Source: Sulfitobacter sp. SK012 (GTDB lineage: Bacteria; Pseudomonadota; Alphaproteobacteria; Rhodobacterales; Rhodobacteraceae). From it: a stretch of DNA of 64,000 bases. A program made the position numbers and the translations under genes. The stretch spans positions 3,534,001-3,598,000 of the forward strand of contig NZ_CP025804.1 in assembly GCF_003352085.1 (NCBI RefSeq), written 5' to 3'. The stretch's first letter is position 1; the number at the start of each line of letters is the position of its first letter. Below are positions 8,227 to 17,088 of this stretch, one piece after another. A model generated the notes under the pieces. It searched no databases. It saw only the letters and a list, made by a program, of their open reading frames with translations, and was not told the DNA's origin.

Positions 8227-9516
8227 ATGGTCACCGAAATAGAGTTCTCTTTTGCAGCACTGAATGAGTCAGCGCGACGGCACATTCGCGTGTTTCAGAT
8301 ACACCAGTTCCTTGACCGTTTTGCGATGGGACTGACAGTGGCCGTTGTTGCTCTGGCATTGAATGACCGTGGCATGGACCTCTTTCAAATCTCGCTTCTC
8401 TTCGGGGTCTACTCGCTTACGACGATGGCGATGGAACTGCCGTTTGGTGGCCTCGCCGACAGTATTGGCCGCAAACCGGTCTTTTTGGCGGCGGTCGTCG
8501 CCAGCTTGATTTCGCTCGTGCTCTTTCTCTCGACGAGTGATTTCCATGTTCTGGCGCTTTCATTTGCATTCATCGGTTTTGGACGCGCGCTTCGATCGGG
8601 CACGCTTGATGCGTGGTTTGTCGAAACTTTCAAGGCCACCGCGCCTAATGTGGATGTCCAGCCCGCACTGGCCCAAGCGCAATGGGCCAATGCCGTCGGA
8701 TTGGCCATTGGCGCCGTCTTGGGAGGCCTTCTGCCCGATATTTTGGGCGAGGTCGCGAAAAGCCTTGGATTCAGCATCTATGATGTGTCCTACGTGGCAA
8801 GCTTCGGTGTGATGTTGGGCGTGTTTGTTTTCACAATGTTGGCCATTGTCGAAAAACCGCGCCCGATGAACGTTACTGCTCTCATGCACGGCTTCGCTAA
8901 TGTCCCAACGGTGGTAAAGGACGCGAGCGTTTTGGCTCTGAAGCACCCCGCTCTGTCGATACTTCTGGCAGCGTTGGCGTTCTTTCTGATGGCAACCAAC
9001 CCTGTCGAGGTGATCTGGCCGACCCATGCAAAACCCATGTTGGATGAGGGTTTTGCAAACACCGTCATCGGTATCGTGACTGCGACTTATTTCTTCTCCA
9101 TCGCTTTCGGCGCATCTCTGTCTCCGCACGTTAGCCGGATCTTCAAGCGGCGGCACGCCATGACGCTGGCGGCAACCTTTGCTTGCTTGGCAGGCGTTCA
9201 GATCACATTGGCTTTGCAAGGCAGTATCATCGGCTTTGTGACGGTATTCGTCCTGTATTCTGTGATCCTTGGTGTCAGCGAAACGCCGGCCAGCAGCATT
9301 CTGCATCGCTGTGTAGAAGACCGTCAACGGTCGACCATGCTATCTCTGAGATCGCTGATACAACAGTTGGGGGCCGCATTGGGTCTGGTGTTGGGCGGAA
9401 TTGTCGCTGAAATTTACTCTACACCTATCGCATGGATTGTCGGTGCGGTGTTTCTGTTCATTGCAGTGATACTGATCTTGGTGTTGGCCAGACGACTGGC
9501 CGTAGAAGCCGAGTAG
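8227..9516 (+). CDS. MFS transporter, 12 membrane segments
   Basis: The roughly 429-residue protein is almost wholly hydrophobic with about 12 membrane spans. It shows the MFS loop 2-3 signature form GLADSIGRKPVF near residue 80, typical of proton-coupled efflux or uptake carriers of the inner membrane. No substrate can be read from the sequence. A GTG at 8194 would add 11 residues; the ATG at 8227 is preferred, but neither has a strong ribosome site. The gene stands alone between two copies of a dispersed repeat and may have arrived as an accessory unit. Confidence 0.8.
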   Translation: MVTEIEFSFAALNESARRHIRVFQIHQFLDRFAMGLTVAVVALALNDRGMDLFQISLLFGVYSLTTMAMELPFGGLADSIGRKPVFLAAVVASLISLVLFLSTSDFHVLALSFAFIGFGRALRSGTLDAWFVETFKATAPNVDVQPALAQAQWANAVGLAIGAVLGGLLPDILGEVAKSLGFSIYDVSYVASFGVMLGVFVFTMLAIVEKPRPMNVTALMHGFANVPTVVKDASVLALKHPALSILLAALAFFLMATNPVEVIWPTHAKPMLDEGFANTVIGIVTATYFFSIAFGASLSPHVSRIFKRRHAMTLAATFACLAGVQITLALQGSIIGFVTVFVLYSVILGVSETPASSILHRCVEDRQRSTMLSLRSLIQQLGAALGLVLGGIVAEIYSTPIAWIVGAVFLFIAVILILVLARRLAVEAE

Positions 9517-9946
9517 CTGACATTCGTGCGCCATGCAGCATTGATCATTTTGAGCTCGAAGCCGACCTTCGCTGCGCGGCGTGTCAGTGACTGCTACGCG
9601 GGACCTAGCCGACCTTTGTCGAAGTCCGCCTCTGTCGCGTTTTCGATGTGTTCAAACAAAATAGGCAGCACAATTGCGCTGCCCAGAGAGTGGCCCTTTG
9701 GGTTGGGCTGACCACAGGGTCCGGAATGACTGCACTGAGTCCAAACTGTAAAATCGGATCTCCCGCCGCGTGCGCACGCAGTATGGCATATGCCGCGAGT
9801 GCATGATCGCGCATGTTGCGGCGCCGCAAAGAAACCAGACATTTGCGCGTGGCGCTACGAGGGCTAAATCGCCAACTCAACGCTTGCGAAAAAATAAATT
9901 CTGAGGCTGGCTCAAAAAAGCATTCTTCGGAAGGTACAGCACCGCC
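9517..9946. other. Intergenic region with dispersed repeat and an unrecognised minus-strand frame
   Basis: The dispersed repeat copy lies at 9556-9601. A 91-codon minus-strand frame (9605-9880) has plausible composition, for example RDHALAAYAILRAHAAGDP, but I cannot place it in a family. It may be a remnant. Confidence 0.4.
9556..9601 (+). repeat. Dispersed intergenic repeat, copy B
   Basis: It aligns with 8072-8118 over its length: TCGAA, then ACCTTCGCTGCGCGGC, then GTGACTGCTACGCGG. It lies about 40 bp past the MFS stop codon, in direct orientation to copy A. Confidence 0.65.
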
Positions 9947-10741
9947 TTACCGCGTGTATCTAAAACCCCTGAGAATGCTGGTCGCGAGAAAAGTAATCGC
10001 CGCGACACAGACAATAGATGGCCCTGCGGGCGTATCAAGCACATAGGCCGCGCGCAGACCAATAATGGCAGACAGCATCCCGATCAGACCGGCGGCGACG
10101 GCCATGCCTTCGGGCGTCCGTGACAAAGGGCGTGCGGCGGCTGCCGGTATGATCAACATGGCGGCAATAAGTAGGACTCCGACGACTTTGATCGCGACAG
10201 CAACCGTAATGGCCAGCGCAATCGTCAGCACCAATTGTTCGCGTTTAGGGTTGATCCCGCTAGCGTAGGCCAGATCCTCGTTTAGTGTTGAGGTCAGCAG
10301 GGCCGACCAGCGCCAGCCAATCAGCGCGACAACAAGTGCAGCACCACCCCAGATGACCGAAAGGTCCAACCGCGAGACGGCCAGAATATCACCAAAGAGA
10401 TAGGCCATCAGGTCGATCCGCACCCCCGATATGAAGGACACCGCGACCAGCCCGAAGGCAAGTGCGGAATGCGCAAGGACTCCTAGCAATGTGTCCATAG
10501 CATAGCCCCGTCCAGACAACACGTTGACGACCAGCGCCATGAGCAAGGCCACTGTCATGGTGCCTACGAAAATTGACATCGAAAAAGCCAACGATAGGGC
10601 GACACCGAGGATCGCGGCGTGTGCCGTGGCATCCCCGAAATAGGCCATACGTCGCCAGACCACAAAACATCCCAAAGGTGCGGCGGCAAAAGCAACGCCA
10701 ATTCCAGCGAGAGCGGCACGCACCATAAAATCGTCAAGCAT
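9947..10741 (-). CDS. znuB: Zinc ABC transporter permease ZnuB
   Basis: The 264-residue integral membrane protein has about eight spans of the ABC-3 permease family, including GDATAHAAILGVAL and the ALAITVAVAIKVVGVLLIAAML stretch typical of Mn/Zn uptake permeases. It forms the membrane channel for the ATPase ZnuC. Its start codon touches the znuC stop at 10741, so the two are translated together. Neighbours zur and znuA fix the metal as zinc with good probability. Confidence 0.93.
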   Translation of the reverse strand: MLDDFMVRAALAGIGVAFAAAPLGCFVVWRRMAYFGDATAHAAILGVALSLAFSMSIFVGTMTVALLMALVVNVLSGRGYAMDTLLGVLAHSALAFGLVAVSFISGVRIDLMAYLFGDILAVSRLDLSVIWGGAALVVALIGWRWSALLTSTLNEDLAYASGINPKREQLVLTIALAITVAVAIKVVGVLLIAAMLIIPAAAARPLSRTPEGMAVAAGLIGMLSAIIGLRAAYVLDTPAGPSIVCVAAITFLATSILRGFRYTR

Positions 10742-11490
10742 TATTCAGCCGCCTCAGTGTGGTCGTGATTATGATCACCATGGTCATGGCCGTGATCGTG
10801 TTCATGCCGATAAAGGGCCAGTGCGCCGCCTGTTCCTGTCCCGAACAATGCCCTGTATTCCGGCGCAGATGCCACCACCGCCGGTGTCCCTTCACAGCAG
10901 ACATGGCCGTTGAGGCAAATCACGCGGTCAGATGCGCTCATCACGACGTGCAATTCATGACTGATCATAAGAACGGCGCAGCCCGTGTCCTGCCGCACAG
11001 TTTCGATCTGTTGATAAAAGGATGCTGAACCGCGTTGGTCAAGCCCTTGGGTGGCTTCGTCCAAAAGGAGCAGATCGGGTTTTCCAATCAATGCTCGGGC
11101 AAGGAGGACCCGCTGGAATTGACCACCCGAAAGCTGTGAAAGTTGCGCTTTGGCCAAGTTGGGTACACCTGCTTGCGTTAACGCATGACCGATGTCGGCA
11201 ACTGCGATGCTGCTTGGCAATTTCAAGAATCTGGACACTGTAATTGGCAATGTTTCGTCAATATGCAGATTTTGCGGCACATATCCGATTTTCACACCGC
11301 TCCCATGTATGACGCGACCCTTAACCGGTTTCACCGCGCCGATAATTGCCCGCAGCAGGCTGGTTTTACCTGACCCGTTTGGGCCAACAATTGTGACAAT
11401 TTCACTTGGTTCGACCTGCAACGACACGCCCGACAGGACCGTACTTACGCCATAGCGTACTGTAAGGTCTTCAACCTGAACAAGGCTCAT
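10741..11490 (-). CDS. znuC: Zinc ABC transporter ATP-binding protein ZnuC
   Basis: The 249-residue ABC ATPase has Walker A GPNGSGKTS (residues about 36-44), signature LSGGQFQR, Walker B LLLLDEAT and a switch histidine in MISHELH. The tail is rich in histidine and aspartate (HEHDHGHDHGDHNHDH), a common metal-buffering extension of zinc-transport proteins. It energises ZnuB at the inner face of the membrane. The frame overlaps the upstream zur gene by four bases, so zur-znuC-znuB is one operon. Confidence 0.95.
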   Translation of the reverse strand: MSLVQVEDLTVRYGVSTVLSGVSLQVEPSEIVTIVGPNGSGKTSLLRAIIGAVKPVKGRVIHGSGVKIGYVPQNLHIDETLPITVSRFLKLPSSIAVADIGHALTQAGVPNLAKAQLSQLSGGQFQRVLLARALIGKPDLLLLDEATQGLDQRGSASFYQQIETVRQDTGCAVLMISHELHVVMSASDRVICLNGHVCCEGTPAVVASAPEYRALFGTGTGGALALYRHEHDHGHDHGDHNHDHTEAAE

Positions 11491-12002
11491 GGGTCAGCCT
11501 TGTCTATACAGGCAGGGCAAACGCCTTCGGCCTCAACAACAGTTCGTTCTATCCGGAAGCCTGTGGCGCGTGCGGCGTCGCCCAACGCACCTCGTGCGGG
11601 GGAGGATTGAGCCTCGGCCACCGCATCGCACAAGCGGCAAATCATGAAGGCTGGTGTGTGGGAATGGCTGGAGTGAACGCAGGCAATGAAGGCATTCAGC
11701 CGTTCAATTTTATGAGCCAAACCATTTGCGACAAGAAAATCCAACGCGCGATATGCAACGGGAGGCTGCGATCCGAAGCCGTCTTCGCGTAGCCGATCCA
11801 AAATCGTGTAAGCGCCAAGAGCGCGATGGTTTTGCAGCAATAACTCAAGCACCTTGCGCCGCACAGGCGTAAAGCGAAGACCCTCGGCCGCACAACGGGC
11901 TTCGGCTGCGGCAAGCCCATCGCTTACACATGTGCTATGATCATGTTGCGCAAAACCCAATGGGCCTGTTGCGGCGTTTATCTTGCTCGACTCACTTGTC
12001 AT
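11487..12002 (-). CDS. zur: Fur-family zinc uptake regulator Zur
   Basis: The 171-residue protein has the Fur-type winged helix (about 35-105: LRFTPVRRKVLELLL, then AYTILDRL) and a C-terminal part with two CxxC pairs, CRLC and CPAC, that hold the structural zinc of Fur-family repressors. It probably represses znu genes when zinc is sufficient. It is the first gene of zur-znuC-znuB and diverges from znuA across a 56-bp intergenic region, so it likely controls its own synthesis. Confidence 0.92.
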   Translation of the reverse strand: MTSESSKINAATGPLGFAQHDHSTCVSDGLAAAEARCAAEGLRFTPVRRKVLELLLQNHRALGAYTILDRLREDGFGSQPPVAYRALDFLVANGLAHKIERLNAFIACVHSSHSHTPAFMICRLCDAVAEAQSSPARGALGDAARATGFRIERTVVEAEGVCPACIDKADP

Positions 12003-12058
12003 GTTATTACATTTCGTCTAATTGATCTGTAATGTTATACAATCACATGGAGACCTCA
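12003..12058. promoter_or_regulatory. Divergent zur/znuA promoter with a Zur half-site
   Basis: The 56-bp space between the two start codons contains GTAATGTTATA (12030-12040). This equals the left arm of the perfect Zur-type palindrome found at 17033-17055. A second AT-rich pseudo-palindrome ATGTTATTACAT overlaps the zur start (12001-12012). A ribosome site GGAG precedes znuA by about 7 bases. Confidence 0.6.
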
Positions 12059-13093
12059 ATGTCCAGAAAGCTTCTTACCCTATCCTTGACTGCCACTTTG
12101 ATGGGAGGAACCGCCTTTGCCGAAGTACCACGGGTTGCCGTTGATATAGCACCAGTTCATTCCTTGGTCGCACGGGTTATGGATAGCGTCGGCACACCCG
12201 ATCTGATTGTTAAGGTGGGTGCAAGCCCGCATGAATACAGCCTGCGCCCATCAGAGGCCAAAGCGTTGCAGGAGGCTGATCTTGTGTTTTGGATTGGGCC
12301 AGATTTGACGCCATGGCTGACAGATACGATTGAAACATTGGCACCTGATGCCGCTGTGACCGAATTGCTTGAAACGGATGGCACGATCGAATTGGAATTC
12401 CGTGAAGGTGCTTTGTTCGAGGCGCATGATGACCATGAAGAAGGTGAACATGGCGATGATGACGATCACAAAGAGGATGGTGATCACGCCGACGAAGCCC
12501 ACGATGACCATGAAGAAGAGGGCCACGAAGATGATGATCATGATGACGAAGATGAGGCCGGGCACGAAGGACATGACCATGGCGCACATGATCCACACGC
12601 ATGGTTATCCCCGCAAAATGCAATGAGCTGGCTTAACGTGATTGCGGGTCAGCTTTCCGCTGCCGATCCGGACAACGCCGGTGCTTATTTTGCCAATGCT
12701 GCGGCAGGTCGGGCCGAAATCAAAGTCTTGATTGGTGAGGTAACGGCAACGCTTGATCCGGTCCGTGATGGTCGTTTCATCGTATTCCATGACGCGTATC
12801 AGTATTTCGAAATGGACTTTAATTTCCCAGCATCCGGAGCCATTTCCATTGGCGATGCGTCTGATCCTAGTCCGGCACGGATTGCGCAAATCCAAGGTCG
12901 GATCGCCGAACAAGGCATCGATTGCGTTCTGGCTGAACCGCAGTTTAATCCGAGCCTTGTCGCAACTGTTCTCGACGGAACCGACGCGAAGACGGGCATT
13001 CTTGATCCGCTTGGTTCTGATCTGAAGCCGGGTGCAGCACTTTACCCTCAGCTGATCCGAAACCTGTCAACCGCTCTTGCGGGCTGCATGTAG
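12059..13093 (+). CDS. znuA: Periplasmic zinc-binding protein ZnuA
   Basis: The 344-residue precursor begins with a signal peptide ending near TAFA-EV (residue 22) and has the ZnuA zinc ligands in SPHEYSL, DPHAWLS and VFHDAYQYF. Between the first two lies a long His/Asp/Glu loop (about residues 120-182), the zinc-collecting loop known in this family. It delivers zinc to ZnuBC. ATG 12059 is chosen because GGAG lies at proper spacing and the signal peptide starts there; an ATG frame 27 bases upstream has no ribosome site. Confidence 0.95.
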   Translation: MSRKLLTLSLTATLMGGTAFAEVPRVAVDIAPVHSLVARVMDSVGTPDLIVKVGASPHEYSLRPSEAKALQEADLVFWIGPDLTPWLTDTIETLAPDAAVTELLETDGTIELEFREGALFEAHDDHEEGEHGDDDDHKEDGDHADEAHDDHEEEGHEDDDHDDEDEAGHEGHDHGAHDPHAWLSPQNAMSWLNVIAGQLSAADPDNAGAYFANAAAGRAEIKVLIGEVTATLDPVRDGRFIVFHDAYQYFEMDFNFPASGAISIGDASDPSPARIAQIQGRIAEQGIDCVLAEPQFNPSLVATVLDGTDAKTGILDPLGSDLKPGAALYPQLIRNLSTALAGCM

Positions 13094-13306
13094 TAACTCT
13101 GCCTAGTTAAGCCTCACCAGTTAAACCTCATGCCAAAAATTGGAGCACAAGTATCCCGTGTCACGTAAATTTTGGGGTTTAATATGCGTTGCGATGTGCC
13201 TTGGTGGACCCGCCAAGGCACATCTGTCAATCCCGGAGTAAAATCGGTCAGCGTCCCGGAGAGAAATTGGCCAATTTGTCAGCTCCTTGGCTTCAGTTGG
13301 GTTTGT

Positions 13307-14071
13307 TCAGGCTGTGCGGTTTCGGCTTTGGTTCAGCCGATAGCTTTCACCATTCATCTCCAGGATATGGACGTGGTGTGTCAGGCGGTCGAGGATGGCA
13401 CCCGTGAGGCGTTCTGATCCGAAGACCTCTGTCCATTCATCGAACGGCAGGTTGGATGTGATGATGATGGAGCCGCGTTCATATCGTTGACTGATCACTT
13501 CGAACAGCAACTCGGCCCCGGTCTTGGAGAGTGGCACGAACCCAAGTTCGTCAATGATCAGCAAATCTTGGGCTGCTAGTTGTTTTTGGTGTCGTTGCAG
13601 TCGGCGTTCGTCAACTGCCTCGATCATTTCATGAACCAGTGCAGCGGCTGTGGTGAAACGTACCTTCAAGCCCTTTTGGCAAGCTGCCAGTCCAAGGCCG
13701 AGAGCAACATGTGTTTTACCGGTCCCACTTGGTCCTAGCGCGATAACGTTTTGACGCTTTGCGGTGTACTCGCAGCGGGCCAATTCCATCACCAGCACCT
13801 TGTTCAGTGACGGGATCGTTTTGAAGTCAAAGCTATCCAGGCTCTTGGTTGCCGGAAACTTCGCGGCTTTGATACGCCGCTCTACCATCCGTCGCTCACG
13901 TTCGATCAGCTCCAGCTCACACAAGCGCAGGAGATATTGGACATGATCCTTGTTCTCTGCGGCGCATTGTTGGGCCTGTTTGGTGTATTCGCTTTGGAAG
14001 GTTGGCAGCCGAAGTTTGGTCAGGTGATGCCTGAGCAGAACCTGCGGTGTATCAGTAACAGTATCGTTCAT
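13307..14071 (-). CDS. istB: IS21 helper ATPase IstB
   Basis: The 254-residue AAA+ ATPase has Walker A GPSGTGKTHVA near residue 105, Walker B DLLIIDELGF and the sensor segment IIITSNLPFDEW. IstB stimulates IstA-mediated transposition and target choice. Its ATG overlaps the istA stop by four bases, as usual in IS21 elements. Length and motifs are complete. Confidence 0.95.
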   Translation of the reverse strand: MNDTVTDTPQVLLRHHLTKLRLPTFQSEYTKQAQQCAAENKDHVQYLLRLCELELIERERRMVERRIKAAKFPATKSLDSFDFKTIPSLNKVLVMELARCEYTAKRQNVIALGPSGTGKTHVALGLGLAACQKGLKVRFTTAAALVHEMIEAVDERRLQRHQKQLAAQDLLIIDELGFVPLSKTGAELLFEVISQRYERGSIIITSNLPFDEWTEVFGSERLTGAILDRLTHHVHILEMNGESYRLNQSRNRTA

Positions 14072-15576
14072 GCGGCCACCTCGGACAACAGCACGGCATA
14101 GCTGGAAGGCTTTGTCGTCTCAACCACCGCTTTCGGCAGATAAGGATAGATATCGAGATCAAGCCTAGGCGGACGACGCTCAATCCGGCAAAGGATCAGA
14201 TGCTTGATCGCATCGTAGCCAAGTGCGCCCAGGTCCAAGGCTTGTTTGATTGCAGCATGAACGTGCTCCATCTCGAAGGTTTCCAATAGTCGCAAGATCT
14301 GAACATATTCGCGCTTCCCCGCCTTACCCATGCGGGCTTCCAACAATCGATGAAGGGTCGTGAACGCATCGGGCAGATCCCAACCCTGCAAGGGTGCCGC
14401 CTGGTCGAGAGCACCAACCTTCTGCTCCAACAATGGCAAGTAATGCATCGGGTCGAAAATCATATCTGCCTTCTCGTAAGATCGTCGATGTCGGGCGACA
14501 ATCTCGGTCCCACAGCCGATCACGACCTCATGGACATAGCCGCGTACCTGAACCTCATGATGGGCAAAGGCGACAGGGACGGAGTAATCGTTATTGCGAT
14601 AACGGATCATCGATATTGAAGTTGCCCGAGTACTGACCTTATCACACGCATCGTAAGGTGTTGGGGGCAATGCCATCAACGCGTCCAGGTCTCGTAGCAA
14701 CCGTTCACCAATACTCTCACTATGCCCGCGAACAACATCGTCCTGACGCTTCAAACATTGTTCCTCCAACCAGGCGTTCAAAGCATCAAAACTATCGAAC
14801 CGGGGAGCAGGGATTAGGAAGTTCCTCCGTCCGTAGCCAATGACACCTTCGACATTACCTTTGTCGTTACCTTTACCAGGGCGGCCAAACCGGTCCTCAA
14901 ACAGATAATGCGATTGTAGTTCCGAGAAAGTTCTGGTCCGGATCCGCTTGCCTCCTCCCAAGATCTTTGCAACCGCTATCACGGTGTTATCGTACAGTGC
15001 CGACAAGGGCACACCACCGAAGAACGCAAACGCAGCGTTGTGACCATCACAGAAGGCTTCTGTCGTTTCTGCCGGATATGCCTTCATGAAGAACGCATCC
15101 GAATGCGGCAACGATATCGCAATGTAATGCAGCTTTCGTTCAACACCACCAATCACACCAAGGGTCTCGCCAAAATCGACCTGAGCATGGCCAGGGGTGT
15201 GAACCAGAGGAACAAACACCTCTTGGGTACGTCGCTGCTTCTCACGAACATAGTCCGTGACGATGGTGATCCCGCCAGTGAACCCATGTTCATCACGCAA
15301 TCGCGCATGAATACGTTTGGCTGTGTGGCGTTGCTTTTTGATGACCCGTTTATCGTCTTTCAGGATCTGATCAATTATCCCAATGAACGGATCCAACTTC
15401 GGACGAACTGGCGCGGTCGTTCTTTGATAACCCGGCGGAACCGAATGCTTCAAAATCTTCGCCACTGTTTTGCGGTCAATCCCAAACAGACGGGCCGCCT
15501 CACTATTGTTCTTACCTTCGACATGGCACGCACGGCGCACCCGACTGTACAAATCCACAGAATACATCTTCCCCAC
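14068..15576 (-). CDS. istA: IS21 transposase IstA
   Basis: The 502-residue transposase has an N-terminal helix-turn-helix (NNSEAARLFGIDRKTVAKIL), a DDE integrase core with HAQVDFGETLG, ALYDNTVIA and GKGNDKGNVEG carrying the acidic residues, and the C-terminal Mu-type domain. It cuts and joins the IS ends. No stop or frameshift is seen, so the element may still move. Confidence 0.95.
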   Translation of the reverse strand: MGKMYSVDLYSRVRRACHVEGKNNSEAARLFGIDRKTVAKILKHSVPPGYQRTTAPVRPKLDPFIGIIDQILKDDKRVIKKQRHTAKRIHARLRDEHGFTGGITIVTDYVREKQRRTQEVFVPLVHTPGHAQVDFGETLGVIGGVERKLHYIAISLPHSDAFFMKAYPAETTEAFCDGHNAAFAFFGGVPLSALYDNTVIAVAKILGGGKRIRTRTFSELQSHYLFEDRFGRPGKGNDKGNVEGVIGYGRRNFLIPAPRFDSFDALNAWLEEQCLKRQDDVVRGHSESIGERLLRDLDALMALPPTPYDACDKVSTRATSISMIRYRNNDYSVPVAFAHHEVQVRGYVHEVVIGCGTEIVARHRRSYEKADMIFDPMHYLPLLEQKVGALDQAAPLQGWDLPDAFTTLHRLLEARMGKAGKREYVQILRLLETFEMEHVHAAIKQALDLGALGYDAIKHLILCRIERRPPRLDLDIYPYLPKAVVETTKPSSYAVLLSEVAA

Positions 15577-16139
15577 CCGTTGCTCGACAGCACCAGATGT
15601 TAGATTGCGGAATTTTACTCCGCGACGGTCAGATTACCCAACCATTTCCATGGCCATTTTGTCTCCGGGATTCACACACATCCGCTTGTCTTTGTTGAAG
15701 CGCGCACTGGCTTTATTTTTAGAGCTGACGGACAATTGAAAGCGCTTCGCATTTCATGGGCTTACGACGAATTTACAACGCTTATCTTGTTTAAATCGCT
15801 GAATTTGGATCAGGAAGGAGATGGGTAAATAAATGATGCTGACCGCGCTGCAATCGTAGAGGGTGAAACCAATTGGGACAGCGCATATAAGGGCGATGTC
15901 TATCCTGAATTCGAGGGCCAGGCCTATCCGCTGGGACGCCCGGAAGCTGCTGCTGTCACGCTTAACAACAATCAAGTCGAAGTCTCATTTGATTTGCCAT
16001 TGCCGCACCCTCTGAGGATTGACAATACGCCCGTATTTCTACGTCTTTATGATCCATTTTTCTACTACGCCTATGCCATTGTACCCGCGGTAGAAAATGT
16101 CGGACGCCTCTTCTCTGATGAGGTGCAGCTCACATTTGG

Positions 16140-17014
16140 TTGAGATTTGGTGTGATCGCTTTGTGTATCTTGGCTGTCGGTGCCGTTGCTTGGGCCATGG
16201 TGCATTGGTTTGAAATTCAACGATGGGCCGCTGGTGAACAACGTACATTCCAGAACGTGATGGCTGGTGCGCTTAGGGGTATTCAAGCGGGTGATCCACG
16301 TTCCGTCTGGACGTTGTGTCGTGCGACGGCCGCTTATCGTTTCTTCCACGCCCTTGGACCCGGGCATGGGAAAGTGCTGATCGGCGGAGCCGCCCTTGCC
16401 AGTGGTGCCACCCTAAAACGGTTGAGTACACTGACGGTTCTGTCCAGTTTGGCACAGGCAGCGACGGCCATCCTTTTGGTCGGTGGTCTCTATTTTCTCC
16501 TACAAATAGGGTCCGCTGATCTCGCTGACCTCACAGGGATTTGGCTTGCCCCAGCGAGCTATGTGGCTATTGCCGCGATCGGGGTTGTTTTAATATTTCG
16601 TAGCGTACGAAGTTGGCACAAAATCCACCAATCCAAGCAGATCACACACGGCTGCTGTGGCCACGCGCATGGTCCAAGTGCCGGCGACGTGGCAACGCTG
16701 AGACAACACGCGATGCGGTCGCTTTGATCGCCAGCATTGCGATAAGACCTTGCACTGGCGCATTGTTTGTTCTGGTGATCGCGGCTCGTTTTGATGCATT
16801 TGCGGTTGGATGCGTTGCCGTGATCACGATGGGCCTCGGAACCGCCGCGTTCAACTTGACTGTTGCGACCTCCGGCGTCGCCGCACGGCGGTTGGCTGGT
16901 CTTGGGGCACGGAAGCACTATGGGGTGCAAGCCATCTCGGTGATGCCGCATTTGACGGGAGGCGTCATGATTCTCGCCATCAGCATTAGGATGTTGTTGC
17001 CCTATTTGCATTAA
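16140..17014 (+). pseudogene. NicO-family metal transporter with a frameshift
   Basis: The first frame (TTG at 16140, overlapping the DUF1007 stop) encodes membrane segments and the NicO motif HALGPGHGKVLIGG near residue 75, then a His-rich loop CCGHAHGPSAG. It ends prematurely at 16727. The rest of the protein (TRDAVALIASIAIRPCTGAL to LLPYLH) continues in another frame to 17014. The break lies near 16700 and equals one missing base. NicO/RcnA-type proteins move Ni, Co or possibly Zn. With the broken DUF1007 gene the whole pair appears inactivated; a sequencing error is possible. Confidence 0.75.
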
Positions 17015-17032
17015 AGCATCTTGATTATTCAC

Positions 17033-17055
17033 GTAATGTTATGTCATAACATTAC
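17033..17055. promoter_or_regulatory. Putative Zur operator (23-bp perfect palindrome)
   Basis: GTAATGTTATG and CATAACATTAC flank one central base, with all 11 pairs matching. It lies 56 bases before the ATG of the first COG0523 GTPase. Length, AT content and symmetry match Zur boxes of alphaproteobacteria, and the left arm recurs before znuA. Confidence 0.75.
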
Positions 17056-17088
17056 AAAACGAAAAGCTAAGGCAGGTTGACCGATAAC

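Larger units (their letters stand above)
13225..15676 (-). mobile_element. IS21-family insertion sequence, complete, with 6-bp target duplication
   Basis: The 2452-bp element is bounded by inverted ends TGTCAATCCCGGAGTAAAAT (left) and TGTGAATCCCGGAGACAAAA (right, reverse strand). CACATC occurs immediately outside both ends (13219-13224 and 15677-15682) as a target duplication. It carries overlapping istA and istB genes, the IS21 hallmark. The intact duplication and intact genes suggest a recent insertion, into a DUF1007 gene. Confidence 0.95.
13158..16143 (+). pseudogene. DUF1007 periplasmic protein gene, split by an IS21 element and carrying a stop
   Basis: Residues 1-22 (start GTG 13158) give a signal peptide, SRKFWGLICVAMCLGG...AKAH, up to the insertion at 13224. 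Joining 13224 to 15683, which removes the element and one target copy, restores the frame PLVFVEARTGFIFRADGQ. It continues to LRLYDPFFYYAYAI and a stop at 16141. A TAA at 15826-15828 interrupts the frame inside DQEGDG*INDADRAA. DUF1007 proteins commonly sit before NicO-type Ni/Co/Zn transporters, as here. The gene is therefore dead twice, by insertion and by nonsense mutation. Confidence 0.85.

Noticed and set aside
8560..9327. A 255-codon frame opposite the MFS transporter gene
   Set aside because: It is antisense to a well-supported membrane protein gene. Its composition is rich in His, Arg, Gln and Cys with no family pattern.
12251..12626. Open frames on the other strand and frames of the znuA His/Asp-rich loop
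   Set aside because: They are products of the GAT/CAT-rich repeat composition inside a clear znuA gene. Their translations are low-complexity Met/Lys or Val/Ile runs.
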